Below the pieces are notes generated by a model. The model was not told the DNA's origin, searched no databases, and saw nothing but the letters and a program-made list of their open reading frames with translations. Of a stretch of 64,000 nucleotides of DNA, positions 17,247 to 24,486 are shown piece after piece. A program made the translations under genes and the position numbers. The stretch is from contig NZ_BAABWS010000001.1 of assembly GCF_040371945.1 (NCBI RefSeq), forward strand, positions 1,426,001 through 1,490,000. The letters are read 5' to 3'. Source of the DNA: Litorivita sp040371945 (lineage in GTDB: Bacteria > Pseudomonadota > Alphaproteobacteria > Rhodobacterales > Rhodobacteraceae). The first letter of the stretch is position 1. The number at the start of each line of letters is the position of its first letter.

Positions 17247-17442
17247 ATCCTGCGCTCCTTTTGCCCTTTGCTCTGGCTTTGTCGCATGTTTGACGCAGCG
17301 CGCAAGGTGCGCGGAGGGGCAGATCGCGGATTTTTCCGCATTTTTGGACACAAAAGCGAAATTACGCATGTTTGCGCTCACATCACGCCGTATTCATGGC
17401 CGCAAGCGGGCCGAAACCGCAGCGGTCGGCCCTACGGCGCCC

Positions 17443-18291
17443 TCACCGTAACTCCGCCTGCGCCGCGCAGGTGCGCGCGGCCGCGATCACCCGCTTTGCC
17501 ACGGCCTCTATGCCCTCGCGCGCGGTGGCCGCCGTCATCGGCACTTCGAGCGCGATCAGGCTTTGCGCGGGAAAGACCCCAAGGAAGGCGGTCAAATCGA
17601 TCTGCCCTTCAAGCGGCGGCAAACGCTCGGCCCGCCCCGCATGCAAAAGGTCATCGGTGCTATAGGGCGGATGCACCGGCGCGTCGCACAGATGCAAGAA
17701 GGGCACCTGCGCAGGGGGCAGCGCCGCCAGATCGGCCAAGCGGCTGCCGGAGCGGTCGAAATGCAGCGCATCGACCAAAATCCCCGCATCCGCGCCGCTG
17801 GCCGCGACAAGCGCGCGGGCGGCGGGCAGATCGGGCACAACGGTCCAAGGGAAAAACTCCAGCATCGCCTTGATCCCATATCCCGCCGCCAGTTCGCTCA
17901 TCTGCGCCAGACGCACGGCGAGGCGGGGCAAATCCGGATCATAGGGCGCGCAAATCACATGGCGCGCGCCCAAGGCCGCCCCCGTCGCCAGCATCGGCTC
18001 AAGCGTCGCAACCTCCAGATCGGGGGTGAGCTTCACAAACTCGATGTCATTGACGAAAACCCCCGTTTCGGCCAATGCGCTTTGCGCCGCGCGCATCATC
18101 GCGGGGTCCTCCATCAACGGGTAACCGGGGCTGGTGTCTGTCACCCGAATGAGCCGCAACCCGACCGCATCATAGCCGCAGCGCGCCGCCAGATGGATCA
18201 ACTCATGCGGCGGCAGATCAATCGCCGTCAGATGCGCGATGGAAAACTGCCGCGGCTGGGGTTGGCCTGTGGTCTTTTGCTGGGTCATCAT
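17443..18291 (-). CDS. Sugar phosphate isomerase/epimerase-type TIM-barrel protein, candidate 3-dehydroshikimate dehydratase
   Basis: A 282-residue xylose-isomerase-like TIM barrel (AP_endonuc_2 family). Metal-ligand positions typical of the family are visible: Glu in MLEFFPW, Asp and His in LVDALHFDRSG, His in FLHLCDAP and Glu in IALEVPM. The family includes hydroxypyruvate isomerases, epimerases and fungal/bacterial 3-dehydroshikimate dehydratases. Its ATG overlaps the stop of the flavoprotein gene (ATGA), so the two act together. The shikimate-type dehydrogenase in the divergent operon makes a dehydroshikimate or related substrate plausible, but that is inference from neighbours. Confidence 0.75.
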   Translation of the reverse strand: MMTQQKTTGQPQPRQFSIAHLTAIDLPPHELIHLAARCGYDAVGLRLIRVTDTSPGYPLMEDPAMMRAAQSALAETGVFVNDIEFVKLTPDLEVATLEPMLATGAALGARHVICAPYDPDLPRLAVRLAQMSELAAGYGIKAMLEFFPWTVVPDLPAARALVAASGADAGILVDALHFDRSGSRLADLAALPPAQVPFLHLCDAPVHPPYSTDDLLHAGRAERLPPLEGQIDLTAFLGVFPAQSLIALEVPMTAATAREGIEAVAKRVIAAARTCAAQAELR

Positions 18292-20096
18292 GCCTCTCCT
18301 GCGGCATGGCGCGCCGCGATATAGCCAAAGGTCATGGCGGGGCCGAGGTTGATCCCCCCCGCCGGATAATGCCCGCCCATCACGCTCGCCATATCCGTGC
18401 CCGCCGCATATAGCCCGCGCAGCACGCTGCCATCGGCGCGCAGCACCTGCGCATGGCGGTTGACGCGCAGCCCCTCAAAGGTGCCAAAGCTGCCCGGATA
18501 GACTTTGACCGCATAGAACGGCCCGCCCGCGATGGGGGCGACGCAGGGGTTCGGCCCATGCGCGGGGTCGCCTTGCAGGCGCATATAGGGCGTGGTGCCG
18601 CGCCCGAATTCAACATCCTCGCCGCGTTCGGCACCCGCGTTATAGCGCTCCAACGTCTCGGCCAATCCCGCCGGATCAATGCCGCAGGCTTGGGCGAGGC
18701 CGCGCACCGTGGCCCCCGTTTTGATATAGCCCGCCTTGATCCACGGTTTTTCGGACAAGGGGAAAGGCCGCGCAATGCCAAGCCCGTAGCGGCGCTGGAA
18801 CGCGCGGGTGCAGATCAACCACGACACCGGCGCTTCGCCCTCGGGGGTCGCCGCCAAAAGCGCGGTTACATAGTCATGATAGCCCAGCCCCTCATTGCAA
18901 AACCGCGCCCCGTTGGCCCTGACCGCAATGATCCCCGGCTTGCCGCGCTCGATGATATGGGGAAAACGGCCCCTGCGCCCCTTGCCCAACGGCACCTCGG
19001 AGACCGGACAATAGGCGGCGGGCGCGGCCAGATCCTCGCGCAGCGCGGCGCCCATCTGAACCGCGAGGCGCTGCCCGTCGCCCGTGGCGCAGGGCGCGGC
19101 CACGCTCAGGTGATGATCGCTATGGGGAATGCGCGCGGCTTGGCGCGCGGGGTCATGGGGAAAGCCGCCCGTTGCCAGCACCACGCCGCAACGCGCCAGA
19201 ACGCGTATGTTCTGCCCGCCGCGTTCGAGCACGGCGCCGATGATCCTCTGGTCGGCGCTTTGCGGTCCGCCACTTTGAGCGCTGGCGCTTTGCGCGGTAT
19301 CGAAGTGCCCCGTGCCGGATTGCTCCGCTGCGGCATCAATCAGCGAGACCGCCCGCGTTTGCAGCATGAACGTGACTGGCAGGTCTTCGGCGGATTTCAC
19401 CAAACGCCCCACCAGCGCCATCCCGTTGCGCAGTTGCATCGCCCGCCCGTAACGCAGCAGGTCATAGCCGTGGCGCAGCACCCGCCGAGCCACATGCACG
19501 AAGGCGCGCGCAGAACGGGTCATGGTCATAAAGGCGCGCAGGTCCGGTCCCGCTTGGATCGTCATTCCGTGAAAGGTGGTCTCCGGCATCGGGCGGGCCA
19601 AATTTGCCGCCATCGCCCCCAAAGCGCGCGCATCAAAAGGTGCGGCAATCACCGAACGCCCACCGGTTCCCGCCCCTTCTGCCGCGCCATAGGTGTCGGG
19701 GATCGCCAATCCGCCCTCGAATTGCAGCGCCGTCTGCGCCTCGAAAAAGGCGACCATTTGCGGCGCCTGCTGCAAAAACGCCTCGACGGTTTCGGCGTCG
19801 TATTGCGCGCCTAGAACCGCTCTGAGATAGGCGCGCGGCGCGGCGATATCTTCGTTGATGCCCGCCCGCCGCGCCAGTGGATTGCGCGGGGTCCACATCC
19901 ATCCACCCGACCATGCGGTGGTGCCGCCGAGCGCCGGTTCCTTCTCTGCCACGATCACGCGCAGACCCGCATGCACCGCGCAAACCGCCGCCGAAAGCCC
20001 CGCCGCGCCCGACCCGACCACCAGAAAATCACACTCCATCTGGGAGGGTGAGTCGCCCCCGGAATCGCCGTTTTTCTCCGATATCGCCGGTTTCAT
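18288..20096 (-). CDS. FAD-dependent dehydrogenase of the ketosteroid-dehydrogenase / fumarate-reductase flavoprotein superfamily
   Basis: A 602-residue flavoprotein. The N-terminal dinucleotide-binding motif VVGSGAAGLSAA (about residues 26-37) is followed by EKEPALGGTTAWSGG. The C-terminal FAD-closing motif is seen in YAAGTDMASVMGGHYPAGG and LGPAMTFGYIAA. These match FAD-binding desaturases such as 3-ketosteroid delta-1-dehydrogenase and the oxocyclohexanecarboxylate desaturases that aromatise alicyclic acids. GGAGG nine bases before ATG 20096 sets the start. Coupled to the TIM-barrel gene and divergent from the TctCBA transporter, so an enzyme acting on an imported cyclic acid is likely. 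The substrate is unknown. Confidence 0.82.
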   Translation of the reverse strand: MKPAISEKNGDSGGDSPSQMECDFLVVGSGAAGLSAAVCAVHAGLRVIVAEKEPALGGTTAWSGGWMWTPRNPLARRAGINEDIAAPRAYLRAVLGAQYDAETVEAFLQQAPQMVAFFEAQTALQFEGGLAIPDTYGAAEGAGTGGRSVIAAPFDARALGAMAANLARPMPETTFHGMTIQAGPDLRAFMTMTRSARAFVHVARRVLRHGYDLLRYGRAMQLRNGMALVGRLVKSAEDLPVTFMLQTRAVSLIDAAAEQSGTGHFDTAQSASAQSGGPQSADQRIIGAVLERGGQNIRVLARCGVVLATGGFPHDPARQAARIPHSDHHLSVAAPCATGDGQRLAVQMGAALREDLAAPAAYCPVSEVPLGKGRRGRFPHIIERGKPGIIAVRANGARFCNEGLGYHDYVTALLAATPEGEAPVSWLICTRAFQRRYGLGIARPFPLSEKPWIKAGYIKTGATVRGLAQACGIDPAGLAETLERYNAGAERGEDVEFGRGTTPYMRLQGDPAHGPNPCVAPIAGGPFYAVKVYPGSFGTFEGLRVNRHAQVLRADGSVLRGLYAAGTDMASVMGGHYPAGGINLGPAMTFGYIAARHAAGEA

Positions 20097-20221
20097 CGCA
20101 TTTTTCCTCCAAAAGCCGCGCCGCTGACCCTCCCGAGACCTGCCTTGCGTAAATGACTGTGAAATATCTGTTTTATCCTCATCGAACCGCGGCAAGCCCC
20201 TCGATCCCTATGGCCAGCCAT

Positions 20222-20246
20222 GGTTAAACCTATCATTAATTTAACC
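20222..20246. promoter_or_regulatory. Candidate operator GGTTAAA-N11-TTTAACC
   Basis: A perfect inverted repeat with seven-base arms in the 257-base divergent region between the flavoprotein gene (start 20096) and tctC (start 20354). A TTGACA hexamer at 20263-20268 could be the -35 of the tctC promoter, with a weak -10 around ATTTTA. The placement fits a regulator controlling both arms, but no regulator gene is adjacent. Confidence 0.4.
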
Positions 20247-20353
20247 AAACAGAACATTTCAATTGACAAATTGACCAATCGTTACATTTTAAGGCATCGC
20301 TGGCGGGTCCGAGGAGGAAACGCCAGCCCCAGACGCTCAAAGGGAGGAAAGAG

Positions 20354-21349
20354 ATGTCTCGTAAACTGATCAGCGCAATTGTCGCTCTTGGTCTGAGTGC
20401 CACCGCAGCCGTGGCCGAATACCCCACCAAAGAAATTCAAGGGATCATCCAATGGGGGGCCGGCGGCTCCACCGATACGGTGATGCGCTCCGTCACGCCC
20501 CATGCCGAAAAAATCCTCGGCGGCTCGATCGTGATGCAAAACATGACCGGCGGCGTGGGCGCGATTGCGCTCAACCACGTGGCCAACGGCGATGCCGATG
20601 GCTACCAATTGCTGATGGGCGCGGAAAACCCGCTGCTCTACAAAGTCATGGGCCTTGGCGACAAGGACTATAACGATTTCACGCCGATCAACATTCTGGC
20701 CCGCGGCACGCCGATCTTGGTCGCCGGTCCCGATGCGCCGTTCAACACCTACCCCGAGATGCTGGAATATATCGCCGCGCACCCCAATGAAGTGCGTTTC
20801 GGCTCCACCGGTCCGGGCGGCCTGCCGTCGGTCGTCACGGCGATGATCCGCTCGACCACCGATCTGCCGGTGATCTTTGTGCCCTATGATGGCGACGGCC
20901 CCGCGCTGACCGCTTTGCAAGGCGGCGCCATTGACGTGATGCCCGCCGTTTTGGGCGCCTCGGTCGAAGGCATCCGCGCCGGCACCATGAAGCCTCTGGC
21001 CCTGTTCGACACCGCCGCCAGCCCCGCGCTGCCCGACGTGCCTGCGATCACCGACACCAACCCCGAGTTCAACGCGATGCTGCCTTGGGGTCCGTTCTTC
21101 GGCGTTTTCGTCAAGAAAGGCACGCCGGATGATGTCGTGGCCAAACTCTCGGCCGCCTATGCTGAAGCCTCCAAAGCGCCCGATTTCGTCGAGCTGATGA
21201 ACGGTCGCGGCTTCACCATGATGGGGATCTCCGGCCAAGAGGCGCAAGACTTCCTCACCGGTTGGCAGCAAACCACCGCATGGCTCATGCAAGACGCAGG
21301 TCTGACCAAAAAGTCGCCTGAAGAGTTCGGCATCGAACGCAAGAAATAA
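20354..21349 (+). CDS. tctC: TctC-family periplasmic solute-binding protein (tripartite tricarboxylate transporter)
   Basis: A 331-residue extracytoplasmic receptor of the TTT (Bug/TctC) family. A signal peptide ends near residue 21 (ATAAVA-EYP). Family loops that hold the carboxylate are visible as WGAGGSTDTVMR and FGSTGPGGLPS. GGAGG lies about seven bases before the ATG. It heads the operon tctC-tctB-tctA plus a shikimate-type dehydrogenase, implying that the ligand is a carboxylic acid processed by that enzyme. A hairpin follows the gene. Confidence 0.93.
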   Translation: MSRKLISAIVALGLSATAAVAEYPTKEIQGIIQWGAGGSTDTVMRSVTPHAEKILGGSIVMQNMTGGVGAIALNHVANGDADGYQLLMGAENPLLYKVMGLGDKDYNDFTPINILARGTPILVAGPDAPFNTYPEMLEYIAAHPNEVRFGSTGPGGLPSVVTAMIRSTTDLPVIFVPYDGDGPALTALQGGAIDVMPAVLGASVEGIRAGTMKPLALFDTAASPALPDVPAITDTNPEFNAMLPWGPFFGVFVKKGTPDDVVAKLSAAYAEASKAPDFVELMNGRGFTMMGISGQEAQDFLTGWQQTTAWLMQDAGLTKKSPEEFGIERKK

Positions 21350-21364
21350 GACCGACCGACAAGG

Positions 21365-21393
21365 GGGCGGGTCCGATCAGGCCCGCCCTTTTT
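21365..21393 (+). terminator. Hairpin with T-run between tctC and tctB
   Basis: GGGCGGG ... CCCGCCC followed by TTTTT, 16 bases after the tctC stop. Since tctB and tctA follow on the same strand, it probably acts as a partial terminator, leaving the binding protein more abundant than the membrane subunits. Confidence 0.65.
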
Positions 21394-21526
21394 GCAACTA
21401 TCCCCAGCCCCCCAACATGTGCCACCCTTCGCGCACCGCATTTTGCGGCAAGCGAAGCCCTGCACCCGCAGCCCCGAGGCCGCCCAGCGCATTCGCCCTG
21501 ATCATTGGCCCAAGGAGACATGCCCC

Positions 21527-22111
21527 GTGACCCATCCGGAAAATGCCGCCCCCCCTGCCCCGAAATCCGCCGCCGACACCCCAAGCGGCAAGACGCCCAA
21601 CGCCCCCGAGGCGCACCGCCGCCCGGGCGAGGCCGTCTTTGCCGTGCTCGTCGCGCTGGCCAGCCTCGGCCTGCTCTACAGCGCCTATGGCATTTCCGGT
21701 TTCGAAGCGCTCAGCGCGCCGGGCAGCGTGCCGATGGCCACCACGGCGGTGATGAGCATCGCCGCGATTGCCGTCCTGATCCAGACCCTGCGCCGCCCCG
21801 CACGCGACGCGGGATCCTTCTTTCGGGTGATCTTGCCGCCCAATGTGATCATCGCGGTTGTCTTGCTGGTGCTCTACGCGCTGGCGCTCAACCCGCTGGG
21901 CTTTTTGCCCACATCGGCGGTGTTCTTGATCCTCTCGATCAAGATTCTGGGCCGCCGCACTTGGGGCTTCAGCGCCCTCGTCGGCCTGCTCAGCCTCATC
22001 GCCATCTACCTGATTTTCCGCATCGTTTTCACCGTGCTCATGCCCGCTGGCATCGTGCCCGAAGGCGAAATGCTCGCATGGCTTCGCGGCCTGTTCGGCA
22101 AAGGAGTTTAA
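21527..22111 (+). CDS. tctB: TctB-family small membrane subunit
   Basis: A 194-residue membrane protein with a Pro/Ala-rich cytoplasmic N-terminus and about four hydrophobic segments (AVFAVLVALASLGLLYSAYG; MATTAVMSIAAIAVLIQTL; NVIIAVVLLVLYALAL with FLPTSAVFLILSIKIL; and FSALVGLLSLIAIYLIF). It is the small integral subunit of the TTT transporter. GTG 21527 with AAGGAG upstream is the supported start; the nearby ATG at 21520 is out of frame. It is followed one base later by tctA. Confidence 0.88.
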   Translation: MTHPENAAPPAPKSAADTPSGKTPNAPEAHRRPGEAVFAVLVALASLGLLYSAYGISGFEALSAPGSVPMATTAVMSIAAIAVLIQTLRRPARDAGSFFRVILPPNVIIAVVLLVLYALALNPLGFLPTSAVFLILSIKILGRRTWGFSALVGLLSLIAIYLIFRIVFTVLMPAGIVPEGEMLAWLRGLFGKGV

Positions 22112-22112
22112 C

Positions 22113-23618
22113 ATGTTTGAAGCCCTTCAAGCCTTCCTCACCGTTTTTGCCCAACCCCAGCTCTTGCTGCTCGTCGGCCTTGGCACTTTGGCGGGCGTCT
22201 ATGTCGGCGCGATCCCCGGATTGTCGGTCACCATGGCCGTGTCGATCCTGATCTCCTTTACCTTCTCTTGGGACGTCTATCCGGCGATCTCGCTGATGAT
22301 CGGCATCTATATGGGCGGCGTTTACGGCGGCTCGCGCACGGCGATTTTGCTCAACATCCCTGGCGCGCCTTCGGCGATTGCCACGGCGCTTGACGGCTAT
22401 CCGATGGCAAAGCGCGGCGAAGCGGGCGTGGCCATTGGCGTCACCACCGTCATGTCGTTTTTCGGCGGCCTTCTGGGCATCGGCGTTCTCGCGCTGGCGG
22501 CGCCCTTGGTGTCGGATTTCGCGCTGAAATTCCAACCGCGCGACTATATGCTTCTTGCGGTTCTGGGCATTCTTCTTGTCGGCTCGCTGTCGGGCGGCAG
22601 CCTGCTCAAGGGCATTTTTGCCGGTGCCTTCGGCATTGCGCTTGGCGCGGTGGGCATGGACCCGCTGACCTTTACCGAGCGCTTTACCTTTGATCTGCAA
22701 ATCATGCGCGGCGGGGTGAATTTCATCGCCGTGATGATCGGCATGTTCGGCGTCAGCGAGGCGCTCAACCAATTGCACCACGTCAATACCGCCGCCGTAA
22801 AACAAAAGATCGGCCGCATTGTGCCCTCGTGGAGCGCGGTGCGCCGTCACCTGCCCTTGTCTTTGCAAACCTCCTCGATCGGGGTGATCATCGGCGCGCT
22901 TCCAGGCACCGGCGGGGACATTGCCGCATTGATGGCCTATGACCACGCCAAACGCGTGACCAAAGACCCCGAAGTGCCCTTTGGCGAAGGCGCGATGGAG
23001 GGGCTTGTCGCCCCCGAAACCGCCAATAATGCCGCCGTCGGCGGGGCGTTTATTCCGATGATGACCCTCGGCATCCCCGGAGATGCGGTGACCGCGATCA
23101 TGATCGGCGCGCTCTTCATCCACGGCCTCAACCCCGGTCCGATGTTGATGATCGACCAGCCCGACATGTTCTGGTTCATCGTCGGCGCCTTGGTCACGGC
23201 CAATTTCTTCATGCTGCTTTTCGGCCTCACCGGCATCCGGATTTTCACCAAGATCGTTGAAATGCCGCGCGCGGTTTTGATCCCGCTGATCTTGTTGCTG
23301 TCGATTGTCGGGGCCTTTGCGGTGAACAATTCGATCACCGATGTCTATTGGATGCTGGGCTTTGGCGTCTTGGGCTACTTCATGCGCTTTTACGGCTATC
23401 CGCTCGGGCCGGTGATCCTTGGCGTGATCCTGTCGCGGCTTTTGGATGACAACTGGCGCCGTGCGATCATCTCCGAGCGCGAAGACCTTGGCCGCTTTTT
23501 CCACGGTGTGTTCACCAGCCCCGTCTCTTGCGTCCTCTTCATCGCGGTGATCCTCATTTTCGTCAGCCAGACGCCGCTCTGGACCAAGATCAAATCCCGC
23601 CTGCGGAGTGCAAAATGA
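22113..23618 (+). CDS. tctA: TctA-family large permease subunit
   Basis: A 501-residue integral membrane protein with about ten to twelve hydrophobic segments. The TctA signatures are seen: GAIPGLSVTMAVSILI near residues 32-47, MGGVYGGSRTAILLNIPGAP around 68-87, and the repeated half-site VIIGALPGTGGDIAALMAYD near residues 258-277. With TctC and TctB it forms an ion-coupled carboxylate importer. AAAGGAG precedes the ATG, and its stop overlaps the next gene (ATGA), so transporter and dehydrogenase are translationally coupled. Confidence 0.94.
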   Translation: MFEALQAFLTVFAQPQLLLLVGLGTLAGVYVGAIPGLSVTMAVSILISFTFSWDVYPAISLMIGIYMGGVYGGSRTAILLNIPGAPSAIATALDGYPMAKRGEAGVAIGVTTVMSFFGGLLGIGVLALAAPLVSDFALKFQPRDYMLLAVLGILLVGSLSGGSLLKGIFAGAFGIALGAVGMDPLTFTERFTFDLQIMRGGVNFIAVMIGMFGVSEALNQLHHVNTAAVKQKIGRIVPSWSAVRRHLPLSLQTSSIGVIIGALPGTGGDIAALMAYDHAKRVTKDPEVPFGEGAMEGLVAPETANNAAVGGAFIPMMTLGIPGDAVTAIMIGALFIHGLNPGPMLMIDQPDMFWFIVGALVTANFFMLLFGLTGIRIFTKIVEMPRAVLIPLILLLSIVGAFAVNNSITDVYWMLGFGVLGYFMRFYGYPLGPVILGVILSRLLDDNWRRAIISEREDLGRFFHGVFTSPVSCVLFIAVILIFVSQTPLWTKIKSRLRSAK

Positions 23619-24448
23619 GCGCGACACTGCGACTGGGTTTGATCGGGGATAATATCGCCCGCTCGAAATCGCCGATGCTGCACCGGTTGGCGGGCGAAAT
23701 CACCGGTCTGGACGTGAGCTATGACCGCTTGATCCCCGCCGACAGGGGGCAAAGCTTTGACGAGGTTTTCGATTGGGCCGCCGCCGAGGGCTATCGCGGC
23801 ATCAACATCACCTATCCGTATAAAGAGCGCGTCTGTGCCCGCGTTGCGGTGCCTGATCCGTTGGTGCGCGCGATTGGCGCGGTCAATACGGTGGTGTTTA
23901 CCCAAGACGGCCCCGAAGGCCATAACACCGATTGCACCGGTTTTGTCGCGGCCTACCGCGCGGCGCGCGGCGCGCAAAGCACAGGCACCGTATGTTTGAT
24001 CGGCACCGGCGGGGTGGGCAAAGCGGTGGCTTTCGGCCTGCTCGCGCTACATGCTCCGGTGATCCGCTTGGTCGATCTGGACGCGGGCAAGGCCGAAGCG
24101 CTCGCCGCCGGTTTGCGCGCGGCGGGCAGCGAGAGCCGGATCGAGATATTCACCGATGCCGCCGAGGCGGCGCGCGGCGCCGATGGTCTGATCAACTGCA
24201 CCCCGATTGGCATGGTCGGCCTTGATGGCACGCCCTTGCCCGCCGCCCATTTGAGCGGGGCCTCATGGGCCTTCGATGCCGTTTATACCCCCGTCGATAC
24301 GGTGTTTCTCACCGATGCAGGCAAGGCGGGGCTACAGGTGATTTCAGGCTATGAGCTGTTCTTCAACCAAGGCATCGACGCGTGGCACATCTTTAGCCGC
24401 GCGCCGGTGGACGCGCAGGCCATGCGCGGCAAGCTGAGCGGCCCCTGA
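23615..24448 (+). CDS. Shikimate/quinate 5-dehydrogenase, catabolic NAD-type
   Basis: A 277-residue AroE-superfamily enzyme. Substrate residues are seen in ARSKSP (residues about 16-21), the catalytic Lys in NITYPYKERV and the Asp in HNTDCTGF. The cofactor loop GTGGVGKAV is followed by RLVDLD: an Asp stands where NADP-specific AroE has the basic NRT motif, which predicts NAD preference as in catabolic quinate/shikimate dehydrogenases. Its coupling to tctA (ATGA overlap), rather than to other aro genes, also points to catabolism of an imported hydroaromatic acid. Not the biosynthetic AroE, which would be expected elsewhere. Confidence 0.87.
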   Translation: MSATLRLGLIGDNIARSKSPMLHRLAGEITGLDVSYDRLIPADRGQSFDEVFDWAAAEGYRGINITYPYKERVCARVAVPDPLVRAIGAVNTVVFTQDGPEGHNTDCTGFVAAYRAARGAQSTGTVCLIGTGGVGKAVAFGLLALHAPVIRLVDLDAGKAEALAAGLRAAGSESRIEIFTDAAEAARGADGLINCTPIGMVGLDGTPLPAAHLSGASWAFDAVYTPVDTVFLTDAGKAGLQVISGYELFFNQGIDAWHIFSRAPVDAQAMRGKLSGP

Positions 24449-24486
24449 CAAAGGGCGCGCGCAAAGCCAGCCCCATGCGCCGCAGG

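Noticed and set aside
21392..21526. TctB starting at an earlier in-frame codon near 21392
   Set aside because: This would begin in the terminator tail, and the extra residues are not membrane-like. GTG 21527 has AAGGAG at the right distance.
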